NCBI GenBank assembly: GCA_002749535.1
Contig: MZZL01000409.1
Span: forward strand, 2,930,160-2,994,159
DNA: 64,000 bases
Direction: 5' to 3'
Origin: Apophysomyces variabilis
Lineage: Eukaryota; Mucoromycota; Mucoromycetes; Mucorales; Mucoraceae
Shown one piece after another: positions 11,506 to 24,801 of the stretch. The notes beneath the pieces are model-generated. The model did not search any database. It worked only from the letters and a program-made list of their open reading frames with translations, and was not told where the DNA came from. A program made the translations under genes and the position numbers. Numbering within the stretch: the first letter of the stretch is position 1; each line of letters begins with the position of its first letter.

Positions 11506-13017
11506 CTATTTATTGAACAATCTTTTACGCTACTCTCAATGAATTTTGCGTACATGCAGGGATCAAGTTTGCGCTAAAAAGGACATATGTATGCGTGATT
11601 AGTATACTAATTATGCGGGAAGTATATTTTACCTACATCAACTTGTCCCTTCCGTGGACACAAAATTCATTCGAGCAGCGTAAAAAAATATGTTCATGGT
11701 TAGTAAATGGAAAAATAGCTTGACATCTTGTCTACTTACTCCCGAAGGGTATTTCCACGTAGTCGTGGGGACCGGCCCCGCACCTGTATCGGTGGGGGCG
11801 GCGAGAGAGAGGCACGGCTTCCATGAGCGGCCGGTTTGTGTGTAACGCACTGCAGAGGACTTGAAGCGACGCAACACCTGGCGAGGACTTGGAAGCAGAA
11901 GATAATGAATAACACTGTGCATAAACAGTAAGATTTCTTTTTCACTTACCGAGTGGAGTGCAGGGAGCTTACTCGCACAACCAAGGTGGTTCGGGATAGA
12001 GGTCATGCAGGCTAAAGGATACAGAAGAGAGACATCAGTCATTCTGTACATATAGTCAATGTGAAGTACATACCGGGGATGTTTGGGATAACAGAGCCAA
12101 GGAACAGAAAAGGTGTTGTTCCTTCGCGTTTATGTTGCTCGGGTCACTGAAACCAAAAATCACAGTCATGGATAAGAAAATCGATGGATGTCTTGTGGAT
12201 GACAACAATTCTCCCAAGAGTAAAAATGGACTCAGTTTGATAGAAGGTCTTGAACAGAATGGAACATATGTAGAGGAAATATGCCCTCTTCGTTTGTTTC
12301 TATATGTCATTGATGCTATCATATCCGTTTCTGTCAGTTATGGTATTAGAAGCTGTCAGGGCAATGGTACCCAGTTCCGGTTCTTCTCAATTGTATTGCC
12401 TTACATTCCACTTTTATTTTCCCTGAATGTAGTTATGTTCTCCTTTTCTTCTATTGTATCTTAAACTTTGACTATTAGGCAATCACAAAAAGATTGAATC
12501 GCCACGGAATGAACGGTTATTATCTCGTCATAGATAATGTACCCATCCATACACCAGTCAAGGTTAAGCAGTTGGTCGAACAAAGAGGATACAAATGTCT
12601 CTATCTTCCTCCCGAGTCTCTCTTTCTCCACCCAATAGAAGAGGTTTGGGCCAAAGTGAAGGCTGGGATGAGAAAGGAGCCCTTACGAGTTGACGATAAC
12701 CGTCAAGACCGTATATGTTCAAGCAGCGCGAAAAGTAAAGCGCTCAGACTGTCAAGGATGGATTAGACACTCTGAGAGGTTTTCCGTTAGATGCAAAAAT
12801 AGAGAACCACTTCTTTAAATAAATTCGTCTTGCTGTGGTTTGAAACAAACTATCTCAGTCATGGTGAACATGGACAGGACTTTACGCAAAGAAGGGTGGT
12901 CTGACCGCAAATATTTTATCCAATCATGCCAAGGTATTTTTTTGAGTTCCGCAAAACTTGAATCCCAGCCCGCAGATAATAAAATAGAAACACGCAGGCA
13001 AATAGGGAAAAACACAG
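11506..13017 (+). mobile_element. Tc1/mariner-like element, left copy (1,512 bp), degenerate
   Basis: Flanked by TA on both sides (11504-11505 and 13018-13019). The right end ...AACACAG and the left end CTATTTATTG... are imperfect terminal inverted repeats of the CTGT/ACAG type. Near the right end the plus strand encodes the C-terminal part of an IS630/Tc1-type DDE transposase: YYLVIDNVPIH (second catalytic Asp), then CLYLPPESLFLHPIEEVWAK (third acid region, with His for the usual Asn), then in a shifted frame CQGWIRHSERF. No intact transposase exists. At the outer end about 45 bp at 11521-11568 recur inverted at 11641-11690, a nested foldback. A GC-rich block lies at about 11750-11900. The copy is almost identical, in opposite orientation, to 16321-17832. 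Confidence 0.82.
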
Positions 13018-13169
13018 TAAACCTCTTTGGGCTAACACATCGTTTCGCAAGGTCTATTGCTTTTCTTTTTGCTGTAGCACATATGCGTGCACAACTTAGC
13101 TAGGCTCACCATACACATATCCCATTTTCTTCGTTTTATTTTTTTAAAAGGTATCCATTCAATACAGCT

Positions 13170-13944
13170 TTAGTCTTTGTGCAATGATTCTTTCAACTTT
13201 TCGATATTCTCGCGCAGATCTTTCTCTACCGCTTGAACGGAGAGAAGACCATCTTTGGTGAACCAGGCAGCCACACCCTGGGTGTACTTGAGACGTCCCG
13301 TCTTGTTTCCTTCTTTGTATTCAAGTAAGATTTCGTAATTAGGTGAGTGGCGTTCCATCTTGGTGACCACCTTGACAGTTTTGTCTACCTATATCCATAC
13401 AAAAGCCGGTTACTATTGATAAAAGCGATTCCAGTAAGTCATCCTACTTTGCCATCCGCATCCTTCTTTGATCCTTGGAAAATGATACCGTTTTCTATGT
13501 AAGAGCTATAGGCCCATAAACCCAACTGCAACGCCCAATATAATCCAACGCAGATAGCCGTGACGAGCTTGGCTTCATTGAAGCCCCGCTTGTATTCATA
13601 TAGGAAAGCACCTCCTGCAACAAAACTAGAGATATAACCCAGAGACAGCTTGACGTCGGAATGTTGATGGTTTTCCTGAAACTTCTCTTCCTCTCGTAGA
13701 TACTAATGACGAGGATGAAGAAAGTATGAGAACAAAAGAAGAAACGTTTCTCCAAAGCAATGACGGTATGCACCAAGCATGCGCGTTTTCCTTACCCGAA
13801 TCACTTCATCGTCCAAGACATGTTTCATTTGCGTGGCATCATATTTAGTGACCTGGATGGGTTCTACATCACATAAACCTTTAGATTCCGTTTACAACTT
13901 TCTGTTCGCGTCTTGTTTTTACCTTGGTTTTTCTCTTCTACCAT
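13170..13944 (-). CDS. SPC2: Signal peptidase complex subunit 2 (Spc2/SPCS2)
   Basis: Model on the minus strand: 13944-13923, 13863-13796, 13702-13448, 13388-13170 (187 aa). The short first exon gives MVEEKNQ; the protein then has the family opening VTKYDATQMKHVLDDEV, two membrane segments (about 58-75 and 88-108) on either side of a short basic loop, and a C-terminal cytosolic domain ending with the helix VEKDLRENIEKLKESL. This is the normal Spc25 layout. The subunit helps the ER signal peptidase complex dock to the Sec61 translocon. Three introns (59, 93, 59 nt) are in conserved frame. The gene lies inside the spacer between two inverted mariner copies, only about 150 bp from the left copy, which is unusual for a housekeeping gene. 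Confidence 0.87.
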
Positions 13945-16320
13945 AATGATAGTGAGTTTGAAGGTAAGTAAAAGTTCCAGGCACTCCAAGCGGAGCCCGG
14001 TGAGTCTTATGGACGAGAGAAATCAAAGTCACGTCATGTTCATGCATAACTCAGGGTCGGTTCGCCGTTCGGATGGGGTTCCCGAGAGTGATGTGATATT
14101 GTTTATTTAATGAAATGTTTGTTGTTGTTTCCGAAGAATTTGTCTTGAACGTTACGGTCTATGTGACAAGGTTAGCGAGATAAACAGAATACAAGACCAC
14201 GGCGCAGAAAACCTTCTTAATTCCTGTGTTTCTTTTTGTTCTCTTTTCACTAAACTTTCAAACCCATAGAGTCTATTGTGCTGTGTTCTAGAGAATTGTA
14301 CACAACGTATCTGGACTAAAATGATGAAGGAACATAGTTTAACCTCTAACGTTGTAGGTCCATAATGAGTAGCGGTCTGGAAGTGGAGAGGCGGCTTTGG
14401 AGCATCGGATGTGTTCAACTCCGACTGATTCCCAGGTCAAAGAATGTCAGCTTGCGGCACGGTCTAATACCTCTCCCCTGTGGGTTTACAGATCCTTTCA
14501 GGAATCCGTCGTATTCTTTCTCCAAAGCAATTTGTGGTAATAACAATAGCTAGAATCCTAAGACAAGAAAATTCCATTTTTGCTTATTCTTCCGTGTTGT
14601 CATCGTCAGCAAACCTTAAGGCCATCACAAAGTTGACGGCACACCCAACCTTGTTGCACCTAGCGAACTTTAAACAGAAACCAAGGCGGCATTGGCTGAG
14701 ATTAAAGCAAATTGGCTGCTGAAAAAGCTGAGGAGTTGCACGTATGCGATCGACCTAATCACTCAATTTGCACGTCTAAGTCATTCAAAAGAAACCGAAG
14801 GGGGAGCAAGGTGTTCATACCTATTCGAAACAGCCATCTTTTTGTTTGATGCCGTAGAAGAAATTAGCCTAAATCGCAAAAACTTATAATATCGCAGATT
14901 CTTAGCCCACAAAACCATGAATTGCCGGGCGATAAAATAGGGAGAAATATCAATTTTTTCGGATACGGAGGACGGCAATGTGGAAGGCGGATAGTGCATA
15001 ATGTTGTCTGAACATAAGGTAGAGGGTTTATTTTCTTTTAAGCGGGTTTTAAAAGCAGTGTTAAAGGTTTCCACAAGACCTATAGCTTTTTGCTTGTTGA
15101 ATTTTAGAAGCCAAATCAATACAAATAGGTTAAAGAGTGTGAAACATCATATTTTGTCAGAAATTTCAACCATGCCCAAGTCACTCAAACGCTGACAGCT
15201 ACTCGAAGATATAAGGTCTTCCAGTAAATTACCCAGAGTCGTAGATTTCGCTTGACTTGCTGCTGTAATCCGACTGTTTCAATCACCTGTTTCTCTCATC
15301 TACAAATGTAGAGGTAGTTGAAATCCTCTACTGTTTCAAGCTCAAAATATGACTAGCGAGGAGGTCTAAAGAACAGTTAAAGAGTATAATGCAACCTTGG
15401 CGAAAAGAATACTGACATGTTTCGGAAAATGCTGCGGAGACCACAGTTTGTCGTTCCGCAATCCCAGGATCGCCAAGTGGAAAATATGCAGCCTGTGTTA
15501 GGAAACTATTATTGTTGTACTGGGATAGATAACGAATAGGACACAACCATTCAAAGAAGAAGAATAAGTTGTGATTAATGTCTACTCCCGAAAGAAGGAT
15601 TATAAACTAAGAAGCTATGCCTAAGGATAAAGAATAAGATCTTTTCTAACGAAGACTGTAAATCTGAACATGTTCAATAGATGTACGTAAAAAGGTACGG
15701 TTTATAAATCTACCATTATAAATGTCATCAGAATACCACAACTATATGCCATGCAACCGAAATGCCGACGTTTTCTTGTCTATATAGGACCAATCAGCAC
15801 AACCGACTATCATCATTTGTAGAAATTTTTGGACAGCAATCATCAAATAATTGCCAGACTACTAAGACTCCGTCAGGATCTTAAAAGAGCACGCATATGA
15901 AATTAAATGACTATGTCAAAAACTATCCTGGGGATGAACCTACTGAAACGTGCATCAAGCTGCTTAGGAAAAATGGTAAACAACCTCAGGGAGCGATCGA
16001 TCATAGGCTCTGTGTATGTGTCGCCCGGCGATCCCTTCACAAGGCCATTGTCTGCGAGGAGTGGTCAAAAAATGCCAATATGTAGCGTAATCTGAACAAC
16101 TTCAGTGGCTCTATGAAAGTTAAGGAAAAGAAAAAGAAAACTTAGCATGATGTTTAGTGTTTGTTGCGTATCTGATTAAACATATGGAATCGACAGAGGA
16201 AAACATTAGTCTAGTAACGGTTGATTTCGCTGCCCTCACCAGGAAAAACGGCATATTTTTTCGCTTTACGTCACGTCACATTAAGTGTCGAGTATGGAAA
16301 GTCGACAAGATCATAAAATA
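13945..16320. other. Spacer between inverted mariner copies, upstream of SPC2
   Basis: Contains the SPC2 promoter (immediately above 13944) and otherwise no intact gene. Plus-strand frames at 14365-14889 and 15897-16095 have no motif. A possible retrotransposon integrase fragment lies at 14781-15200 on the minus strand and is listed separately. Confidence 0.35.
14781..15200 (-). pseudogene. Possible Ty3/gypsy-type integrase remnant
   Basis: Minus-strand frames read KYDVSHSLTYLY and, after a frame break, KAIGLVETFNTAFKTRLKEN. This resembles the integrase-core end H-S-x-T-x-Y ... GLVERFN-x(3)-K-x(2)-L seen in gypsy-type elements. About 40 residues later ISPYFIARQF could correspond to the SPF-x-L-x-x-G segment. 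There is no full catalytic triad, no LTR was seen nearby, and there are several breaks. The assignment rests on these short patterns only. Confidence 0.3.
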
Positions 16321-17832
16321 CTGTGAAGGTTCCTATTTGTCTGCGTGTTTCTATTTTATTATCTGCGGGCTGGGATTCAAGTTTTGCGGAACTCAAAAAA
16401 ATACCTTGGCATGATTGGATAAAATATTTGCGGTCAGACCACCCTTCTTTGCGTAAAGTCCTGTCCATGTTCACCATGACTGAGATAGTTTGTTTCAAAC
16501 CACAGCAAGACGAATTTATTTAAAGAAGTGGTTCTCTATTTTTGCATCTAACGGAAAACCTCTCAGAGTGTCTAATCCATCCTTGACAGTCTGAGCGCTT
16601 TACTTTTCGCGCTGCTTGAACATATACGGTCTTGACGGTTATCGTCAACTCGTAAGGGCTCCTTTCTCATCCCAGCCTTCACTTTGGCCCAAACCTCTTC
16701 TATTGGGTGGAGAAAGAGAGACTCGGGAGGAAGATAGAGACATTTGTATCCTCTTTGTTCGACCAACTGCTTAACCTTGACTGGTGTATGGATGGGTACA
16801 TTATCTATGACGAGATAATAACCGTTCATTCCGTGGCGATTCAATCTTTTTGTGATTGCCTAATAGTCAAAGTTTAAGATACAATAGAAGAAAAGGAGAA
16901 CATAACTACATTCAGGGAAAATAAAAGTGGAATGTAAGGCAATACAATTGAGAAGAACCGGAACTGGGTACCATTGCCCTGACAGCTTCTAATACCATAA
17001 CTGACAGAAACGGATATGATAGCATCAATGACATATAGAAACAAACGAAGAGGGCATATTTCCTCTACATATGTTCCATTCTGTTCAAGACCTTCTATCA
17101 AACTGAGTCCATTTTTACTCTTGGGAGAATTGTTGTCATCCACAAGACATCCATCGATTTTCTTATCCATGACTGTGATTTTTGGTTTCAGTGACCCGAG
17201 CAACATAAACGCGAAGGAACAACACCTTTTCTGTTCCTTGGCTCTGTTATCCCAAACATCCCCGGTATGTACTTCACATTGACTATATGTACAGAATGAC
17301 TGATGTCTCTCTTCTGTATCCTTTAGCCTGCATGACCTCTATCCCGAACCACCTTGGTTGTGCGAGTAAGCTCCCTGCACTCCACTCGGTAAGTGAAAAA
17401 GAAATCTTACTGTTTATGCACAGTGTTATTCATTATCTTCTGCTTCCAAGTCCTCGCCAGGTGTTGCGTCGCTTCAAGTCCTCTGCAGTGCGTTACACAC
17501 AAACCGGCCGCTCATGGAAGCCGTGCCTCTCTCTCGCCGCCCCCACCGATACAGGTGCGGGGCCGGTCCCCACGACTACGTGGAAATACCCTTCGGGAGT
17601 AAGTAGACAAGATGTCAAGCTATTTTTCCATTTACTAACCATGAACATATTTTTTTACGCTGCTCGAATGAATTTTGTGTCCACGGAAGGGACAAGTTGA
17701 TGTAGGTAAAATATACTTCCCGCATAATTAGTATACTAATCACGCATACATATGTCCTTTTTAGCGCAAACTTGATCCCTGCATGTACGCAAAATTCATT
17801 GAGAGTAGCGTAAAAGATTGTTCAATAAACAG
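16321..17832 (-). mobile_element. Tc1/mariner-like element, right copy (1,512 bp), inverted
   Basis: Reverse-complement twin of 11506-13017, same length, flanked by TA (16319-16320 and 17833-17834). Translations of the left copy in five frames reappear unchanged here on the opposite strand, so identity is very high. Visible differences cluster at the tips: ...AACAG against ...AATAG at the outer end, and several substitutions in the last 20 bp of the inner end. The same frame breaks in the DDE remnant are shared, so both derive from one already-defective element. The outer end lies about 200 bp before the glutathione reductase start codon, so the copy may sit in that promoter. Confidence 0.82.
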
Positions 17833-17871
17833 TATGGCAGTGTCCAATATGAAAAGCGGCAGGTGAATTAA

Positions 17872-19689
<1,818 letters not shown>

Positions 19690-20046
19690 GTCTTCGTGAG
19701 AAAGCGACAATCATATGACTTGCTTCTTTATAAACAATAGCTAGCTTCCCAACAGAAAAAGAAACAGGATGTTGTCAAGTGTGATAAGTCAGCAGTAGAT
19801 CAGGCTACAATATAATTTTTTTGTCTCTCTTGTCGAGTACGTGCTCCACGAAGTGTTCGCTTTATCGGGCGCGAAGGTCATGCGATATGCACTACGCACT
19901 ACACATCATCAGTAATTTTTCTTTAGCAAATTAGCCTTTCATGACTTTTTAAGGCTAAATCAACGGCCGTGCTTCCCTTTCTTTAGTTTCTTTCTTTCTT
20001 CTATTCTTCTTCTTCTTCATTTTTCCATCTTATAACCGTTGGGATC
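19690..20046. promoter_or_regulatory. Spacer with C/T-rich promoter of the sugar transporter
   Basis: No gene. The last 80 bp before the ATG at 20047 are strongly T/C-rich with TTCTT repeats (19975-20030), the same leader type as before the transcription factor gene. It separates two genes in tandem orientation. Confidence 0.4.
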
Positions 20047-22300
20047 ATGAAATACCTAGCCGTCATAGCTACGGCCGTCTCCTGTATGGGAGGATTTCTA
20101 TTTGGATATGACTCGGGTGTGATTTCGGGCGTTCTGGCCATGCCGACATTTGCACCTTATTTTGGCATGGAAGGTGATCCCGAGCATGTTGCCAAAGTAA
20201 AAGGCGACATCGTATCGCTATTGCAAGTGGGATGTTGCGTGGGTGCTATTTTAATCAACTTACTTGCTGGTAAAAGCAGAAGAAGAAATCACAACCACTC
20301 TTTATTTCTCTCCATTCTGATAAATTGACGTCTCTCCATAGATCCTTTTGGTCGGAAATTGGCAATCATATTCAGTGCCGTCGTATTTGTTCTTGGCGCT
20401 ATGCTACAAACGGTAGCGCAGAATGTGAGCACCTTGATGGCTGGAAGATTCGTAGCTGGATGTAAGGTTTTACTAGGAAAACAAGGAATTTTATGCTTAA
20501 CCAAGAAAATCTCCGTTCCCATTCACAGTTGGTGTGGGAGCATGTTCTATGCTTGTCCCGATGTACGTCGCTGAGATCGCCCCTCGAAAGCTTCGCGGTA
20601 GACTAGGCACCTTGTGGCAATTCTTGATTGTTCTCGGCATTATGGTCTCCTATTGGTAGGGTTAATGGGCGTACCATTGCGAAGAATATCTGAATTAAAA
20701 GCAAACAATATCGTAATAGGGTCGACTATGCTTGTCTGCGGCATATACCCACGGGAGAAAGCCAATGGCGTGTACCATTAGCCATAGCCATTGTTCCGGG
20801 AGGATTGTTAGCTATTGGTATGGTTTTTCTACCGGAATCCTTGCGATGGCTTGCTTACAGGTTTGGATATCTACAAGAAACGACTGGTCTTTTGCTGATC
20901 CCAGCAATTATAGAGAACGAATGGAAGACGTAAAGAAAACACTTGTGCGACTTCGTGATCTTCCTGAAGATGACCCGATGATTCAAAAAGAGCTAGACGA
21001 GATTGAACAAGCTACTGCAGAGGAACGTGAACGACGCTCAACCAAATGGAACGAGTTACTTGAACGTCCCAATTTGCATCGACTATGGATCGGTATCATG
21101 CTTCAGACGTTTCAGCAATGGACAGGCACCAATGCTATTGTAAGTTGCCAACTATTACCGAATTTATTCACAGCATGATGTGTACCTATCTTATGTTACT
21201 GCTGCTATCTTTGTGTACTGGAAAAGAATTACTATGCACCGGATATTTTCCGCTCCATCGGTCTTGGAGATAGCGAGACCGATATCCTTGCCACAGGTGT
21301 TTACGGTAGGATAGAATAGACCGCTATGAGAAAGAAATAATGAGAAGATATCTTTGTTCTCTACTCACAGGGGCTGTCAAGGTTGTCTTTGTGATCATCT
21401 CCTTTTTCATGATTGATACAAAGTTGGGCAGACGTCGAACGTTGATGATCGGATCGGTCATTATGATGACTGCGTAAGTGAATTTGTTTGTAGAAAAGAA
21501 AAGTTCATGTAAAGGGCCACATGGTAATAGATTCTACGTTTTGGGTTCTATGATCTCGGTCATTCGGTTGGATAAACCCGTCGGTGCAGAAGGTTATGTC
21601 GCTATGGTTGCAATATACCTTTTCGCTGTGGGGTAAGCTAATATAGCTTCCGATAATAAAAACTAACCGCGTTTTTTTTGTTTAATAAACAAAGATTCGA
21701 GGTAAGCCATTGTGTTTAATGGGGAGAGTAGCCTTTATTTCTCATTTTCTATTTTAACTGCTGATATTTGCAGTTCTCTTGGGGCCCAATTCCATGTAAG
21801 TAGCGAACATATTAAACAAGCTGTGAGAAGATCTAAATGCTTTATAGGGATCGTTTGCTCTGAGATATTCCCCACCCGGATACGAGCCATTTCCTTATCG
21901 GTGACAACAGGTAAAGAGAGCGAAAAAGGGACATGTTGTTGTATCTAACCAGAAAATAAAGCATTCAATTGGGGGATGAATGCTATCATTGCCAAGGTCA
22001 CGCCCATCATGATATCCAACATTGCAGCAGGGACGTATTTCTTCTTTGGATCATGTGCCGTAACGATGGGTATCTACACATTCTTTTTTGTGCCCGAAAC
22101 ACGAGGAAGATCGCTGGAAGAAATGGATCAGGTAAAACTTTTGCCTGGGAAGAGGATAAGGAAAAGCCTCTCACTTGCGATAAATCTCGTTCTTACAGAT
22201 TTTCGAGGGAAGAAGTCTATTTATGTTCCGAAGAGATAATCATTCTGAGGATGCCGCTCCCTTGAAACGACAAGGAAGTGGAAGCGATGAATCTGTTTAA
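20047..22300 (+). CDS. Sugar (hexose) transporter, major facilitator superfamily
   Basis: Thirteen exons: 20047-20269, 20342-20461, 20529-20655, 20720-20860, 20914-21139, 21227-21305, 21371-21473, 21531-21632, 21695-21701, 21774-21795, 21848-21910, 21962-22131, 22199-22300 (494 aa). Sugar-porter signatures appear in order: [14 protein letters not shown] in helix 1, DPFGRK in loop 2-3, [10 protein letters not shown] at the end of helix 6, [14 protein letters not shown] in helix 7, GRRRTL in loop 8-9, and [12 protein letters not shown] after helix 12. It should import hexoses by proton symport across the plasma membrane. Exon 9 is only 7 nt and exon 10 only 22 nt; together they code GFEFSWGPIPW, and without them helix 10 would be broken. 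Start is the first ATG after the C/T-rich leader. Confidence 0.9.
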
Positions 22301-23358
22301 GCAAGCATTAAATAGGATATGCTTGCAGCCGCCTTTCGGTTAATTGAAGTAACATTGTAATAGTGGAAGCTTTCGTGTTGCTGTAGCAATTTTGCTTTTC
22401 TGTATTGTAATTGAACATGATACAACCGTTTGTACAATTCTAGATAATTTGGATCGCAAGTTATTACCGGGCAAAAGCCAATTTCGTAGATTACCACGTA
22501 GACTGTTCTGTTTCTGCGCTAGCTATGGAGCATGACGAAGGGATATGTATACTCTGTAATACTGATGAATGGAAATATCTATTGCATCTGAAATCAAGCG
22601 AGTTGAAGGAAAGCTGACGATGTTGCTCGATAGAACTGATTGAGCAATATTACTTAGAAGACTGAGCTAGATTGATTACGTTTACTGAGAGGGGAATCTT
22701 ATTTTTATGATATTCGTCAGAAGACGAATTGAAAAGTTCTGAAGCCACGCATGCATTCCGTATAGCCAGGCGACCGGTCATGCAACTGCGTTGTCTATTC
22801 CAGCCAGCACAATGTAAGAGTACATTGTTAGGTTCTATGCATGAATTTTATGGCAATGGTAGCAGGGCCATGTTCATAACTGTAAACGTATCATACTTAT
22901 GTCACTTGGAGTTTGTACCAGTGTATCCAATTCTATAGTTAAGGAAATGAATAAAAATAAAGGTAGTATAATGTATGATATAGTAACTTTTTTCTCATAT
23001 TTTGGTTTCTTTAAGATGCCGACCCATCCTGCAGAACAGAAAAAGCAGCGCAGGAAGTTGGCGATGTCTATATACAGGGGAAGATCAGGAAAGAGAGGTA
23101 AACAATGAAAGCGAAAGAAGAGAAAGAAAGGATGTAATTAACAGGGAAGAATGGGGAGGAGCGGGGGGAGAGAGAGAGAGAGAGAGATGGCAGGAAGATA
23201 GTGACGACCAGCCAGACTCGGTTTGATGACAATTAAAACATATCAGAAAACCAAACAAGCAAAAAAAAAAGATTAGATTCAAATTACAAGTTTCGTTATG
23301 TCTTTTCTTTTCTTTTTTCTTTTCTTTTTCTTTCTTTTCCTTCTTCATTTTCCTTTTA
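22301..23358. other. Convergent intergenic region with purine-rich repeats
   Basis: No gene found between the transporter stop and the F-box protein stop (both transcripts end here). It includes A/G-rich simple sequence at 23100-23190 with an AG dinucleotide run near 23170, and a C/T-rich tract at 23297-23350 just past the F-box gene stop. Confidence 0.4.
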
Positions 23359-24801
23359 CTAAGGTCGCCGTCGACGCCACCAAATCGTATTCCCTCGGAC
23401 GACCCTAGTATTAGGCATAAATGCCAAATTTCCCATCATATGTGTCAAATTGTGTTCAGGAAGAATGTCGCCATTATCATCGTCATCTTCATCGTCTTTG
23501 TCTTGATCATCATCAAACCTAGCATTATTATGTTGATCCATTGCGGTTGCGCTTAATTCGATCAGATCATGAACCGCCGGACTATCGATCACATCGCGAC
23601 GAATCCCTCCCAGACAAACGCATTGCAGACCAGAAACAGGGTCTGCTCCCGTCTGACGAATAGTTTCCAATTCTCTGTTCACTCGGAGGGTCAGCGTCTC
23701 AAAAAAGTTCACGCCCAGAGCCCGTGCGTTACTTAAGCTGAAAACTTGGAGGGTACTGCAGTGCCGCACGATATCTGATAAAGCAGTTTCTGATAATTCA
23801 TCTGGATTATCGACCATGCATATTTGGCGAATCTTTCTGCACCGTCGTGCAATGTATCGCAATGACATGTCTGTCAAATTACGCGCATTACCAATACTGA
23901 GAAGTTCGAGATTTGCGCCGCACCGGTCGGCGATGGTGGATACACTAGCGTCATTGACAGGTGTATTGCCTGTGATCTCTATTTGGCGAAGTTGTGGGTT
24001 GGTGATAGCGAGTTTACACAGGGTGGAGCTTTGCAGGGTTGCACAACCGGAGAAGATGACGGTCTGCAGGCTGCCGGAGCGCAGATATTTTGCCATTTCA
24101 TAGACGGAATCGTCCGATCTAGGTGAATAGGCGATCAAGCGGATGAAGCGCAGGCGTTGACAATTATGTGCAAAGTGGGCGAGGGGAAGGGACGGACTAT
24201 GTCTAACCATAGGAGGAGGTCGGTTGGGGCCAGGGAGAGGGTGGGCGGCACCAGGTCGTCGCATGGGAGGAAGGGCAGGTCGAGGATTGTTAGCGTTAGT
24301 GGCATTATTAATATTTTGGTGTTGGTTGTGAATGGGTTGAGGTGGCGCAACAGGCCGGGTATGCAGAAAGGTGATGGTGATGGATTCGATATTGGGACAA
24401 TGAGATGTGACGAGAAAGATGATATTGGGACTGACGAGGAACTCCCGCTCGGCGTGAGTTAGATCCAAACGTTTGATATAGGTGCCATAGGGATGAGTTG
24501 TGTTATGCCGAGTGACGATGGCAAAGACGCGCTCAAAATCCCGCTCTCGCACAAATTTGAAGGAGGACCACACCAACGGGAGTGCAGCCGCTGCCCAGGT
24601 TCTGCAAGTCAGTGCAACATGGACGAGTTCGGATCTGCTCAGATAACTTAACACACGATCCAGAAACGGTGTTAACAACCCTGGCATCTCTTCTGGTTCA
24701 GCGTTCATGAGCAACGGCGAGGCACTTCCCAAAGTCGCATCTCTCGTCATGCACAACTGGTCAATCGTATGGATGTTGTTTCGTGACAAATCGTCTAACA
24801 A
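23359..24801 (-). CDS. F-box and leucine-rich-repeat protein
   Basis: Uninterrupted frame for 480 aa. An F-box-like segment at about residues 40-80 (LLTPFLDRVLSYLSRSELVH, then VALTCRTWAAAALPLVWSS) precedes a repeat region of Amn1/Grr1-type leucine-rich repeats (about 215-390), for example NARNLTDMSLRYIARRCRKI. Between them is a Pro/Asn/His-rich insert (about 165-205). The C-terminal part is acidic (a run of Asp/Glu near 430-450). F-box/LRR proteins are substrate receptors of SCF ubiquitin ligases; the F-box binds Skp1 and the LRR binds the target. The substrate here is unknown. Start: the ATG at 24801 is the first in frame after stops, but an internal Met at residue 32 is an alternative. Confidence 0.78.
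   Translation of the reverse strand: MLDDLSRNNIHTIDQLCMTRDATLGSASPLLMNAEPEEMPGLLTPFLDRVLSYLSRSELVHVALTCRTWAAAALPLVWSSFKFVRERDFERVFAIVTRHNTTHPYGTYIKRLDLTHAEREFLVSPNIIFLVTSHCPNIESITITFLHTRPVAPPQPIHNQHQNINNATNANNPRPALPPMRRPGAAHPLPGPNRPPPMVRHSPSLPLAHFAHNCQRLRFIRLIAYSPRSDDSVYEMAKYLRSGSLQTVIFSGCATLQSSTLCKLAITNPQLRQIEITGNTPVNDASVSTIADRCGANLELLSIGNARNLTDMSLRYIARRCRKIRQICMVDNPDELSETALSDIVRHCSTLQVFSLSNARALGVNFFETLTLRVNRELETIRQTGADPVSGLQCVCLGGIRRDVIDSPAVHDLIELSATAMDQHNNARFDDDQDKDDEDDDDNGDILPEHNLTHMMGNLAFMPNTRVVRGNTIWWRRRRP

Noticed and set aside
12132..12464. 110-aa frame in the mariner copy (and its twin at 16874-17206) as a separate gene
   Set aside because: Lies wholly inside the element and has no domain; more likely a remnant or intron-containing part of the transposase region.
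15897..16095. Two overlapping 62-aa plus-strand frames
   Set aside because: No start context, no motif and no exon links; chance frames in a repeat-rich spacer.
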